Source: Halomonas faecis (GTDB lineage Bacteria; Pseudomonadota; Gammaproteobacteria; Pseudomonadales; Halomonadaceae). From it: DNA of 64,000 nucleotides. The position numbers were made by a program, and so were the translations under genes. The stretch covers positions 62,001 through 126,000 of the forward strand of contig NZ_JAACZO010000058.1 of assembly GCF_010993975.1 (NCBI RefSeq), read 5' to 3'. The notes under the pieces were generated by a model. It was given only the letters and a program-made list of their open reading frames with translations, did not search any database and had not been told where the DNA came from. Shown here piece by piece: positions 26,828-35,817 of the stretch (its first letter is position 1; each line of letters starts with the position of its first letter).

Positions 26828-27781
26828 TCATTGCACCGGTTCGACCAGGTAGTCGGTAGCGGCCTTCACCTCGTCGTCGGAGAGGCTGGCGTTGCCGCCC
26901 TTGGCCGGCATGGCATTGAAGCCGTTGATGGAGTGGTCATAGAGGGTCTCGATGCCCTTCTCCATGCGGTCGGCCCACTGGTCGGCGTTGCCGCGAATCG
27001 GTGCGTTGGCAGCACCGGTCATGTGGCAGGCCATGCACACCTGGTTGTAGATCGCCTCGCCGTCGAGGCCGGCGTGGGACGGGGCATCACCTTCCTCGGA
27101 AGCCGCTTCTTCTTCGTCGGCGGCAGCGTCCTCCTCGCTAGACGCGGCGTCTTGCTCGTCGGAGGGGGCAGCATCCTCCTCGCTGGACGCGGCGCCTTGC
27201 TCGTCGGAGCCGGCCGTTTCCTCATCGGAGGTGCTCTCTTCCCCATCGGAAGCGGCGTCTTCTTCGTCGGAGGCAGCGTCTTCCCCTTCGGAGGCGGCAG
27301 CATCGCCGCCTGTCTCGGGAACGTCCATCACCGGTTCGACCAGATGAGCGGTGGCGGCCTCGACTTCCGCATCGGAGAGGCTGGCGTTGCCACCACGGGC
27401 AGGCATGGCGTTGAAGCCGTTGATGGAGTGGTCCAGCAGTGTCGCGAAGCCTTTCTCGACGCGCTCGGCCCAGGCATCTTCGCTACCGCGCGTGGGTGCG
27501 CCAGCGGCGCCGGTGTCGTGACAGGCGGCACAGACGCTGCTGTAAATGTTGGCGCCGTCGATATCGCCGCCATTGCCTTCGGCCTCTCCGCTGCCGCTCG
27601 CGTCGGATTGAGCCGCCTGGGTTCCGCAGTCCTCGCCCTGCAGGCAAAGCTCGCCCACCGGTTTCAGGCGTTCGGCAATGGCATCGCGGTCCACGTCGGC
27701 CTGCACGGTTGCGGCGCCTGCGGACAGGCCCAGGGCGGCCAGGCACCCCATGATCAGCTTGCTGGATTTCACTCTCACCAC
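26828..27781 (-). CDS. Exported dihaem cytochrome c (c5-type) with acidic linker
   Basis: This 317-residue product has a signal peptide (IMGCLAALGLSAGAATVQA). Two similar c-type domains carry CAACH (residues 84-88) and CMACH (249-253), each followed by a DHSINGFNAMPA(R/K)GGNASLSD segment that supplies the methionine ligand, so it arose by duplication. Between them lies a roughly 85-residue linker of Glu, Asp, Ser and Ala in repeated blocks such as SDEEDAAS. Periplasmic electron transfer is expected; the partner is unknown. The acidity suits a halophile. It converges with rep. Confidence 0.9.
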   Translation of the reverse strand: MVRVKSSKLIMGCLAALGLSAGAATVQADVDRDAIAERLKPVGELCLQGEDCGTQAAQSDASGSGEAEGNGGDIDGANIYSSVCAACHDTGAAGAPTRGSEDAWAERVEKGFATLLDHSINGFNAMPARGGNASLSDAEVEAATAHLVEPVMDVPETGGDAAASEGEDAASDEEDAASDGEESTSDEETAGSDEQGAASSEEDAAPSDEQDAASSEEDAAADEEEAASEEGDAPSHAGLDGEAIYNQVCMACHMTGAANAPIRGNADQWADRMEKGIETLYDHSINGFNAMPAKGGNASLSDDEVKAATDYLVEPVQ

Positions 27782-28019
27782 CTCTTGACGGTCCGGTAAT
27801 CGTTATCGACTCGTGACGACATCCATTATCGATCGAAATTACGCTTCGGGACGCCACGACGCGCACAGTGCGGCCTAGTATACCGACATCGCAAACCGCT
27901 GGAAAACGGCACCGTCCAAGCCTTTGGGATGAAAGCGCAGGCGCGACTAGCCGCCGCACCCGGTGAACCGCTATCTTGAAGCCAACTCTTCGAACGACCG
28001 ACAGACGCACGAGGCGCGC

Positions 28020-29219
28020 GTGTACGACATCATCATCATCGGCGGCGGTATCCTCGGTCTCTCCACGGCCATGCAACTGGCCGAGCGGTTTCCCGACAAG
28101 AAGCTGCTGTTGCTGGAAAAAGAGGCGGGGCCGGCACGCCATCAGAGCGGCCATAACAGCGGCGTGATCCATGCCGGGGTCTACTACGCCCCGGGCAGTC
28201 TCAAGGCACGCTTCTGTCGCGAGGGCAACCGCGCCACCCGCGAGTTCTGCGATCGCCATGCCATTCCCTACGAGATCTGCGGCAAGCTGCTGGTTGCCAC
28301 CAGCGAGCAGGAAGTCCAGCGCATGCAGTCGCTTTATGAGCGCACTGCCGCCAACGGCCTGGAGCGCGAGTGGCTCTCCGCCGAGGCACTGAAGGAGCGC
28401 GAGCCCAACATCTCGGGGCTGGCCGGCCTGCACGTGCCTTCCAGCGGTATCGTCGACTACGCGCGGGTGGCGGCCGCCATGGCCGAGGAGTTCGAGCGGC
28501 GCGGCGGGCAGATCCGCTATTCACACGAGGTAAACGGCCTGGCCGAGCGGACTGGCGAAGTGCTGGTGACGACCTCCCATGGCGAGTTCAGCAGCCGCTA
28601 TCTGGTGAGCTGCTCCGGGCTGATGGCCGATCGAGTGGTGCGTCTGCTGGGGCGCGATCCCGGCTTCACCATCTGCCCCTTCCGCGGTGAGTATTACCGG
28701 CTGGCCGATCATCACAGCGACATCGTACGCCATCTGATCTATCCCATTCCCGACCCTTCGATGCCATTCCTCGGCGTGCACCTGACGCGGATGATCGATG
28801 GGTCGGTCACCGTAGGTCCCAACGCCGTATTGGCCTTCAAGCGGGAAGGCTACCGCAAGAGCGATGTCTCGCTGCCCGATATGGCCCGTCTTTTCACCGA
28901 CCCGGGCGTGCTGCGCGTGCTCGGCCGCTACCTGGGGCCAGGTCTGCACGAGATGAAAAACTCTCTCTATCGCAGTGGCTATCTCGAGGAGGTTCGCAAG
29001 TACTGCCCGAGCCTCACTCTGGACGATCTACAGCCGTGGCCCGCCGGCGTGCGCGCGCAGGCCGTCTCCCGCGATGGGCGACTGGTCGACGACTTCCTGT
29101 TCGTCAACACTCGGCGCACGGTGAACGTCTGCAACGCCCCGTCGCCCGCTGCCACCTCGGCCATTCCCATCGGCCGGCACATTCTCGACAAGGTCAGCGA
29201 GATGCTGCACGGTGGTTGA
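28020..29219 (+). CDS. lhgO: L-2-hydroxyglutarate oxidase/dehydrogenase
   Basis: This FAD-dependent DAO-family enzyme of 399 residues is read from GTG 28020, which has a GAGG ribosome site and aligns with the E. coli start YDxxIIGGGIxG; a reading from GTG 27963 is also open. It has the dinucleotide loop IIGGGILGLS, HQSGHNSGVIHAGVYYAPGSLKA, the PSSGIV strand and LQPWPAGVRAQAV near the end, all LhgO signatures. It oxidises L-2-hydroxyglutarate to 2-oxoglutarate and feeds electrons to quinone. It is divergent from the cytochrome gene. Confidence 0.93.
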   Translation: MYDIIIIGGGILGLSTAMQLAERFPDKKLLLLEKEAGPARHQSGHNSGVIHAGVYYAPGSLKARFCREGNRATREFCDRHAIPYEICGKLLVATSEQEVQRMQSLYERTAANGLEREWLSAEALKEREPNISGLAGLHVPSSGIVDYARVAAAMAEEFERRGGQIRYSHEVNGLAERTGEVLVTTSHGEFSSRYLVSCSGLMADRVVRLLGRDPGFTICPFRGEYYRLADHHSDIVRHLIYPIPDPSMPFLGVHLTRMIDGSVTVGPNAVLAFKREGYRKSDVSLPDMARLFTDPGVLRVLGRYLGPGLHEMKNSLYRSGYLEEVRKYCPSLTLDDLQPWPAGVRAQAVSRDGRLVDDFLFVNTRRTVNVCNAPSPAATSAIPIGRHILDKVSEMLHGG

Positions 29220-29292
29220 GGTGCTCATGGCCGCAGCGGTGGACAGGCCCAGCGCTGCCGGTTACGATACGGGCCGCTTCTCACAAGCGTCA

Positions 29293-29369
29293 GCGCCCGT
29301 AGCTCAGTTGGATAGAGTATCGGCCTCCGAAGCCGAGGGTCGCAGGTTCGAATCCTGCCGGGCGCACCA
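29293..29369 (+). tRNA. tRNA-Arg (anticodon CCG)
   Basis: The 77-nt gene folds as a standard cloverleaf: acceptor GCGCCCG pairs with CGGGCGC, the D-arm includes AGCTCAGTTGGATAGAG, the anticodon loop reads CTCCGAA, and the T-arm has GGTTCGAATCC. The CCA end is encoded. Anticodon CCG reads CGG codons. Confidence 0.97.
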
Positions 29370-29376
29370 GATTCGA

Positions 29377-29405
29377 GGGCCTACGGTATTGCCGTAGGCC
29401 CTTTT
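29377..29405 (+). terminator. Rho-independent terminator of tRNA-Arg
   Basis: A 10-bp stem (GGGCCTACGG with CCGTAGGCCC) with a 5-nt loop is followed by CTTTT. It begins 7 nt after the tRNA CCA end. Confidence 0.88.
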
Positions 29406-29440
29406 CGATGCATGCCTCCAAATGGAGGATGCTGGCTTTG

Positions 29441-29902
29441 TCAGCTGCAGTTGCCCTTCACCGCCATGTCGAGTTTGCTGATTGCCTCCTTCCCGGCGGC
29501 CTCGTCGACTTGGCGAAGATTGGCGCCGCCGACGAAAACGCCCATCTTGAGGTACTGCTCGATGAAGTAGTTCTCGTTGGCATGGGTCATGAGGCTCAGG
29601 GTGTTGGGCGAGAATTCGGATTCGGTAGCGATCTCATGCTCTTTGTCGCCTTCCACCTGATGGTAGAAGAAGACGCCTTTGGCGCTTTCGCCGATGCATT
29701 CGCCGTCGATCCAGAGGTCCTTCTTCAGCGCGCCACCGACCGGCGAATCCTTGCGGAAGACATAGATGCCGGCCTGCCCTTCCTCGGGGGACTCGAACCG
29801 TTTGGCGGCTGACGACGCTTCTTGCGATGCCATGTCCACCGAGGCGCAGCCGGTCAGGATGGCCAGCGCACCGATCGCAGCAGCGACTTTCACGTTCTTC
29901 AT
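29441..29902 (-). CDS. DUF2846-like lipoprotein
   Basis: This 153-residue product, started at ATG 29902, has a lysine-containing leader and the lipobox ILTGC near residue 19, so it should be lipidated and anchored to a membrane. The mature part carries GIYVFRKDSPVGG, WIDGECIGE and GVFFYHQVEGDKEHEI, the beta-sandwich pattern of DUF2846 proteins, whose function is not known. Two more ATGs lie upstream, but the signal peptide starts here. It converges with tRNA-Arg. Confidence 0.8.
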   Translation of the reverse strand: MKNVKVAAAIGALAILTGCASVDMASQEASSAAKRFESPEEGQAGIYVFRKDSPVGGALKKDLWIDGECIGESAKGVFFYHQVEGDKEHEIATESEFSPNTLSLMTHANENYFIEQYLKMGVFVGGANLRQVDEAAGKEAISKLDMAVKGNCS

Positions 29903-30141
29903 TCTTCGTGGTTCCTTGCGTTCCATTGGGCAGCATGCCTGCTGCATTTCAGCGCCTGCCGACGCCGTTCCATCATCGCGTCGTTACACTCTTCCCCTGC
30001 CGGTCACAGAGGGTCTGTTGGCAAGCCATGAGTGCAAGCCGCTGGCTTCATATCGGCGTTGGCTAAATTTTCTTGAGAGGGTGGTGTCGGGCAGGGCCGA
30101 GATGCGGCAAGACTCGCCGTTTGGCGGCTCTTTCGCAGGCG

Positions 30142-30660
30142 CTAGGCTAGGGAGTTGGCATCGCGCCGTAAGCGAAGGATCGTGATCAGATTGGTCACGA
30201 ATATCAGCGTTTCCGCTAGCGTGCCGCCGATGGAGCCGGCCAGCATGTTGCTGACGATCCAGCAGAAGGCGGCGGCGGCCAGTACCAGGCGCATGGCGAT
30301 GCCGCGCAGCATGAACATGCCGTAGGTGCCGAGCAGGCCGGCGGCCAGGGCGGGGATGTCTCGGGGTCCGCTCCACATCAGCACGGCGATCACCACGGTG
30401 GCGGTCAGCATCAGGACCATGAGGCGGCGGTTGGCGTGGAAGCGGCGCGCCAGGGCGATGCGCAGAACGATCAGCGCCGAGATGCCGGCCGCCACCCAGC
30501 TTTCGAACAGGGCGAACTGGGTGGCGAAGGCCACGTTGGCAAACAGCAGCAGCACGAACAGGCGGTCGTCGCGCTTGCTGGCGAAGGCCACGACGCACAG
30601 GGCCAGGGCCGTCAGGCTGACGCCCTGGCCGATGAGCCATCGAAGGCTGAGTTCTTCCAT
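30142..30660 (-). CDS. YgjV-family inner membrane protein
   Basis: This 172-residue protein is made almost wholly of hydrophobic segments (about six), such as VSLTALALCVVAFASKRD and LLGTYGMFMLRGIAMRLVLAAAAFCWIV, with a KRD turn after the first helix as in E. coli YgjV. The family's function is unknown. It is divergent from the 30772 gene across a 20-bp perfect palindrome. Confidence 0.78.
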   Translation of the reverse strand: MEELSLRWLIGQGVSLTALALCVVAFASKRDDRLFVLLLFANVAFATQFALFESWVAAGISALIVLRIALARRFHANRRLMVLMLTATVVIAVLMWSGPRDIPALAAGLLGTYGMFMLRGIAMRLVLAAAAFCWIVSNMLAGSIGGTLAETLIFVTNLITILRLRRDANSLA

Positions 30661-30719
30661 GTTGGGCCGGCGTGATGGGGGAAGTGAAAAGGCATGCTAG
30701 CATGTCACGCTGATTCGTT

Positions 30720-30739
30720 CAGGCCGGTGCACCGGCCTG
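30720..30739. promoter_or_regulatory. 20-bp perfect palindrome in divergent promoter region
   Basis: CAGGCCGGTGCACCGGCCTG is a gapless perfect dyad between ygjV and the 30772 gene, 60 nt before the ygjV start and 33 nt before the other start. It could be an operator for a dimeric regulator. It lacks a loop, so a terminator is less likely. Confidence 0.45.
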
Positions 30740-30771
30740 GGTCCCATCCACTGCCGTCGAGAGACCCTGCC

Positions 30772-31134
30772 TTGGATCAGTCCGACACGACCTCCGCTCA
30801 GATTACCGCCCATGAGTTGCTCTACGATTTGGTGCCCAAGCTCAAGTCGACCGAGGAACTCGTCTACGACGTCCTGACCGTGCGCATGCAGACGACCAGC
30901 GACCCAGAGGTGCATCGTCTGTTGAAGGGGTTCAAGACCGAATTCGAGCTGGAAGGCACGATGATTCGCATGAACCTGAAGAACCTGCTGAGGCGCTACG
31001 CCGATGTGCTGGAAGCGGTGAAGAGCGGACGTGCCGGTCGTGACGAACATCCACTGATGCTCGATGAATACGAAGCCGCTGCGGTGGCGCGGGTGCGCCA
31101 GCTGTATCGCAAGGCTCAGCAGCTCACCGGCTAG
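30772..31134 (+). CDS. Hypothetical cytoplasmic helical protein
   Basis: This 120-residue protein is read from TTG 30772 behind a weak GAGAG site. It is predicted helical and charged (LLYDLVPKLKSTEELVYDVLTVRMQ, then LLKGFKTEFELEGTMIRMNLKNLLRRYADVL), without signal peptide or membrane segment. No family is recognised. It is convergent with the diguanylate cyclase gene. Confidence 0.65.
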   Translation: MDQSDTTSAQITAHELLYDLVPKLKSTEELVYDVLTVRMQTTSDPEVHRLLKGFKTEFELEGTMIRMNLKNLLRRYADVLEAVKSGRAGRDEHPLMLDEYEAAAVARVRQLYRKAQQLTG

Positions 31135-31176
31135 GCTGGGACGCGTCAGCCCACGATGCGGCGATAGGTCTCCGTC

Positions 31177-33210
31177 TCATACGGCTTGCCACCAGGCCTG
31201 GTTCCGGCCCTTCTCCTTGGCGGCGTAGAGGCCACGATCGGCGCGTTTGATGGCGGATTTCAGGTTGGTTTCCTGTGCCATGACCAGGGTGACGCCCAGC
31301 GAGGCGGTATAGTGCAGCAGCCCGTCTTCGGAGACATCCTGGCCAACCGGCACCGGGGTGGTTTCGATGGCCTGCCGCAGGCGCTCGGCCACGCGCATGG
31401 CCTGAGCCTTGGCGGTGCTTGGTAGTAGAATGGCAAACTCCTCTCCGCCCATGCGGCACAGCACGTCGCCCTCGCGCAGGCGTGACTTGGCGGTTTCGGC
31501 GAACGTCTGCAGCACCAGGTCACCCACATCGTGGCCGTATTCGTCGTTGATGCGCTTGAAGCGGTCGAGATCCACGGCGATCAGGCTGAGGGCCTCGCCG
31601 CTGCGCTGTGCCCGCGCGATTTCCTTGGCGGCTTGATCCTCCAGATAGCGACGGTTGCCCAGCCCCGTCAGCGGATCGGTCATGGCCTGGCGTGCCAGCG
31701 TCTCCTCGAGCCGTTTGCGCTCGGTCAGGTCGAAGACCATGGCGCGCGAGTGAACGAAACCGAGGCGGTTGGTGTAGGCGGTGCCCTGTATGACCACGGG
31801 AAGTGCCTGGCCGGAACGCGTAATCAGTTCGCACTCGGCCATGCCCTCCCGGCTGGGTCCAAGGACATTGCGAAAACCGGCGTCGAACGCCGCGCGAGTG
31901 GCGGGCGAGACGAAGTCGCGGTAGTGGCGCTTGCCGATCACTTCTTCGGCGCGGTAACCGAGCCATTCGAGTTCCGTATGGTTCATCTTCACCACCCGGC
32001 CGCTGCTGTCCAGCGAGTGATAACCGCACGGGGCGTTCTCGTAGAGGTCGCGAACCTCGCGAGCACGTTGCTGCGCTTCCCACTTGAGTCTGAGCTGGCG
32101 GTGGCTGCTGAGTACCCAGAAGATGCCGAAGGCCACGGAAAGCCCATAGAGCAGTGTCAGGATCATCAGGGGCGCGATATCGTCGGCGAGCAGCGTGGCG
32201 AGGTCGGGCTTGGGCATTGCCACTCCCAGCCACCAGGGATGGTAGTCCGACAGGCTGTGCGTCATGCCGGCCAGGCCGCGGTGTTCCAAGTGGCGAATGT
32301 CGACGGTTCGAAACTGTATGCGGTGATCGTCGAACTCCGCCTGGCCGCGCTCGGCGGTGGCAAGGGACTCCCGAAATGCCGTGGGGATCGGATCGCCGTA
32401 GTCGATGTCGAATGGCGGTTCGGTCGTCATGCTCAACAGCCAGTTCCCTTGGGCATCGATCATGACGGGCTGGGCGTTGGTGTCGATGGACAGTGAATGT
32501 CGCAGTCCGGCCGTCAGGTAGTGCCAGTCCAGGCTGAACAGCAGCACGCCCAGGCGCTGTCCGTCGGCACCGAATACGGGAGTGGCGATATCGATGACGG
32601 GGACCACCTCCTTGCCGGTGTGGCCAGAGTGGCGGCCTCGACCGGGCGGAGAGACGTAGAGATCGCGCGGGAACAGCTTCATGGCCTCCCGGAAGTAGTC
32701 GGCCTCGGCGTGATCGACCGCCAGCGGTGGTCGGGCTGGTGAGGTGTGACGGGTAACGCGGAGGCGCTCGCGACCCTGAGTATCGATCAGCACGACTTTG
32801 GTATAGCGTGCATAGTGACGCAGCAGCGTGTCGAACTGTGCTTCGACACGCTCGTCGGCGAGCCCAGCCGAAGCCAAGTCGCCATGGGAAGCCGCTGCTT
32901 CGGGCGGTGTCAGGTGATGCTGTAACAGGGGCGTTTCGGCGGTGGCCAGCACAAGGCTGACGCTCTCCCCCATGCCGCGCTGCAACGACTCATGACCGGC
33001 CTCGAGCATGGCTTCGGCGCTGGCTTGAGCGCCATCCAGCTTGGCTGCCAGGTGCGAGCGAAAGATGGGGTACAGGCTGGCCGTCACCAGGATGATCGGG
33101 ATGACGACCGCCAGTACGAGTCGCGCCTGCAGGGTTCGGTGTGCCACCGAGAAGGCCTCCTGTTGGCTAGGCGTTGAATGGAGCAGCAGGGTGCCAATAG
33201 TGTAAAGCAT
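31177..33210 (-). CDS. Membrane diguanylate cyclase with periplasmic sensor and PAS
   Basis: From the ATG at 33210 the product is 677 residues. A first membrane segment (LVLAVVIPIILVTASLYPIF) is followed by a large periplasmic region of dCACHE type, a second membrane segment (PLMILTLLYGLSVAFGIFWVL), a PAS domain and a C-terminal GGDEF domain. The active-site loop reads GGEEF at 588-592 and the RxxD inhibitory site (REGD) sits five residues before it, so it should make c-di-GMP and be product-inhibited. The ligand is unknown. It is divergent from the EAL gene at 33338. Confidence 0.88.
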   Translation of the reverse strand: MLYTIGTLLLHSTPSQQEAFSVAHRTLQARLVLAVVIPIILVTASLYPIFRSHLAAKLDGAQASAEAMLEAGHESLQRGMGESVSLVLATAETPLLQHHLTPPEAAASHGDLASAGLADERVEAQFDTLLRHYARYTKVVLIDTQGRERLRVTRHTSPARPPLAVDHAEADYFREAMKLFPRDLYVSPPGRGRHSGHTGKEVVPVIDIATPVFGADGQRLGVLLFSLDWHYLTAGLRHSLSIDTNAQPVMIDAQGNWLLSMTTEPPFDIDYGDPIPTAFRESLATAERGQAEFDDHRIQFRTVDIRHLEHRGLAGMTHSLSDYHPWWLGVAMPKPDLATLLADDIAPLMILTLLYGLSVAFGIFWVLSSHRQLRLKWEAQQRAREVRDLYENAPCGYHSLDSSGRVVKMNHTELEWLGYRAEEVIGKRHYRDFVSPATRAAFDAGFRNVLGPSREGMAECELITRSGQALPVVIQGTAYTNRLGFVHSRAMVFDLTERKRLEETLARQAMTDPLTGLGNRRYLEDQAAKEIARAQRSGEALSLIAVDLDRFKRINDEYGHDVGDLVLQTFAETAKSRLREGDVLCRMGGEEFAILLPSTAKAQAMRVAERLRQAIETTPVPVGQDVSEDGLLHYTASLGVTLVMAQETNLKSAIKRADRGLYAAKEKGRNQAWWQAV

Positions 33211-33337
33211 GTCGTACGTCGCTGCGGTTGGCCATGTGGCGGAGGCGATGTGAAAGCCCGTATCCACTGCGAGCACTTGGCTACGGACGTTGAATGCCGT
33301 CCTGGCGTGTGACGCCACTGGCAGGGAGAATGCAGCG

Positions 33338-35767
33338 ATGCATGCCACGATCTTGCGCCGCCGGGCTGCCCTCGATGCCATGCGATGGTGTCTGGGACCA
33401 CTGCTGATGGTCGCTTTGATGCTGTTGGCCACGACAGCACAGGCGCGCCAGCCCGAGCGCGATGCCATTCAGGTGCTGGCCTCCTATCATCGTGGCAGCC
33501 CCTGGTCGGACGAACTGGTCGACCGTATCACCGAAGCCGCCGATTGGCTGGAATGGCAAGGCGGGGTCAACGTCGACTATCTCGACGCACGGCGCCTCGA
33601 TGAATCTGCCGCCTTCGAGCTCCATCGGCGACGGCTGGCGGGGCGCGAGGCCGTACGGCCGGCGTCCCGCTTGCTGCTGATCGACGATGCTGCACTGCGC
33701 TTTTACCTGACCCATACTGAATTACTGGGCAACCCCGAACGTGTCGTTGCGATTGGCATCAACGATCCCGCTCTGCATGAGCGCGCTACGGCGCGGGGTA
33801 TCAAGCTCATTCTCACCCACGCGGTAGCCGAGCAATCGCTGGATTTTCTCACCGAGCTGTTCGGTGCGCCGCTGCCATTGCTGGTGTTGGGCGACGGCAC
33901 CGACAGCGGTGAGCACCTGACCCGCGAATTCCTGGCCAGCCTGGAGGCGGCGCCAGACGCTCATCTCGCGCAGGTGTTATGGGACTGGAAACCCACCGAC
34001 GTGGTGTCGGCACTGCCCGCACTGCCTGCCGGGACGCGCGTGTACCTGGTGGAAGGCCAGACCACTGGAGCTGCCGATCTGCGTCCCGAGGCACGGCAAT
34101 GGTTGGATGACCTCTCTGGCCAGGGAGTGAAGGCATTCTGTCACTTGCCGTATCAGGTGCGGCTCGGCTGTGCCGGTGGTGCCATCCTCGACACTCGCCG
34201 CCTTGCCCGGTTGGCGGTCGAAACGCTCATCAGTCCGGCCTTCGAGGGGCTGCCGGCCGTGCGAGACGTGAGCGCCGTGCGTCGCATGCTGCATGCGAGT
34301 TTCTATTCCCAGGTACCCGATGCCCTTCGTGAGGAGCTGGAGTGGCTCGAGGTGGAAGGTGTGATGGCCAGCGCCGACAGCCAGATGTCACGGCTGACCT
34401 GGGGGGGTGTGGCGCTCACTGCCGTGTTGTTGGTGCTGCTGTTGGCAGCGGGCATGTCGCGTCGACGGGCTCGGCGTGCCCATCACCGTCTGGCCGTCGA
34501 CCTGGCCACCGGCTTGCCTACGCGTCAGGTGCTGGAAGCCGAGTTCGATGAGCTGCGATGCGAGGGTGATGGCTGGCTGTTTGCGCTGATGTCGCCCGGC
34601 CTGCGCGATTATCGCCAGCATGTCGGCCTGCCGGGTGCCCAGGCGCTGTTTCGCGAGCAGCTGCCCGCGTTGCGTGAGAGCCTGAGGGAGTGCCGGCTCT
34701 ACGTGAATGCCGACCTGGGCGTGATTGGCTTTCTCTCAGCGGATCAGGGCGACAGCGGTGAGGTAATGATGGACCGTTGCATGGCTCGCCTCTCCCAGGC
34801 GCCGGCCGGCCACCGGATTGGTTGGTATGCCAGCCTGTTGCGTTTGTCGGGCCGCGTGGCCGATTTCGCCCAGTGCCGGGCCGCCTTGGATGACGGTCTG
34901 TTCAGGCTGGAGCGGCAGGGCTGGCGTCAGCCGGTGATTCGTGTGGCCCCCATGGAGCGCGAGGAAGCCACGCGCTTCCGCCAGCTGTCGGAAGCGTTGG
35001 AGACGCTGATCGACCGGCCCGATGCGCAGTGGCGGCTGGTGGTTCAGCCCAAGGTATCGCCGCTCACGGGAGAGCTGCGTGGCGCCGAGGTGCTGTTGCG
35101 CTGGCGGCATCCCGAGCTGGGCGATATCGCTCCGCTGGAGTTCCTGCCCATCGTCGAGATCCTGGGTATGGCGTCACGCCTCGACCATTGGGTGATGTCT
35201 CGCAGTCTGGACTGGTTGGCTCACCACCGAGAACGACTGCCGAAGCTCACGCATCTGGCCATTAACGTCAATTTGGCCACCCTTTCCGAGGTGGCCTTCC
35301 AAGATCGGCTGATGGAGCGGCTGTCGGCCCTTTCCTTGCCGCCGGAGGTGATCGAACTGGAGATCACCGAGCATGCCGACTTCCACGATCTGGATGCCAT
35401 CGAGGGAGTGATGACCCCGTTGCGCGACCAGGGGGTGCGCCTGGCCCTGGATGATTTCGGCACCGGGCATACGGCTTTTCGGCTACTGCAGCGTCTACCC
35501 TTCATGGCCGTCAAGATGGACCGCTCTCTGCTACTGGCAGCGGGCGAGCGCACCCAGGCGCAGGAGGCTTACGCCGCCATGGTCCACTTCGCCGAGCAAT
35601 TGGGACTGTCCGTCGTGGCGGAGGGAGTCGAAAGCGATGATCAGGCCGAGTGGCTTGCCGAGCTGGGAATCGGCGAAGTCCAGGGCTTTCGCTATGCGCG
35701 CCCCATGGAGCTGGATGATTTCCTGGCCGTTTATGGCGCTGCCGATGCGTCGGTCCCTTGCCGGTAG
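33338..35767 (+). CDS. Membrane EAL phosphodiesterase with ABC-substrate-binding-like sensor
   Basis: The 809-residue product has a signal-anchor, then about 300 periplasmic residues with VLASYHRGSPWSDELVDRI, the opening of ABC_sub_bind-like sensor domains. A membrane segment (ALTAVLLVLLLAAGM) precedes a degenerate GGDEF domain without the signature, then an EAL domain: EVLLRWRHP, INVNLA, ELEITEH, LALDDFGTGHTAF, AEGVES. The first motif reads EVL instead of EAL, but the metal and catalytic residues look intact, so c-di-GMP hydrolysis is likely. It ends 50 nt from the converging gene at 35818. Confidence 0.86.
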   Translation: MHATILRRRAALDAMRWCLGPLLMVALMLLATTAQARQPERDAIQVLASYHRGSPWSDELVDRITEAADWLEWQGGVNVDYLDARRLDESAAFELHRRRLAGREAVRPASRLLLIDDAALRFYLTHTELLGNPERVVAIGINDPALHERATARGIKLILTHAVAEQSLDFLTELFGAPLPLLVLGDGTDSGEHLTREFLASLEAAPDAHLAQVLWDWKPTDVVSALPALPAGTRVYLVEGQTTGAADLRPEARQWLDDLSGQGVKAFCHLPYQVRLGCAGGAILDTRRLARLAVETLISPAFEGLPAVRDVSAVRRMLHASFYSQVPDALREELEWLEVEGVMASADSQMSRLTWGGVALTAVLLVLLLAAGMSRRRARRAHHRLAVDLATGLPTRQVLEAEFDELRCEGDGWLFALMSPGLRDYRQHVGLPGAQALFREQLPALRESLRECRLYVNADLGVIGFLSADQGDSGEVMMDRCMARLSQAPAGHRIGWYASLLRLSGRVADFAQCRAALDDGLFRLERQGWRQPVIRVAPMEREEATRFRQLSEALETLIDRPDAQWRLVVQPKVSPLTGELRGAEVLLRWRHPELGDIAPLEFLPIVEILGMASRLDHWVMSRSLDWLAHHRERLPKLTHLAINVNLATLSEVAFQDRLMERLSALSLPPEVIELEITEHADFHDLDAIEGVMTPLRDQGVRLALDDFGTGHTAFRLLQRLPFMAVKMDRSLLLAAGERTQAQEAYAAMVHFAEQLGLSVVAEGVESDDQAEWLAELGIGEVQGFRYARPMELDDFLAVYGAADASVPCR

Positions 35768-35817
35768 TACTTGCGCGTCCATCCGGCGTTGTTCCTCCAG
35801 CAGCCGCAGAAAGAGGG

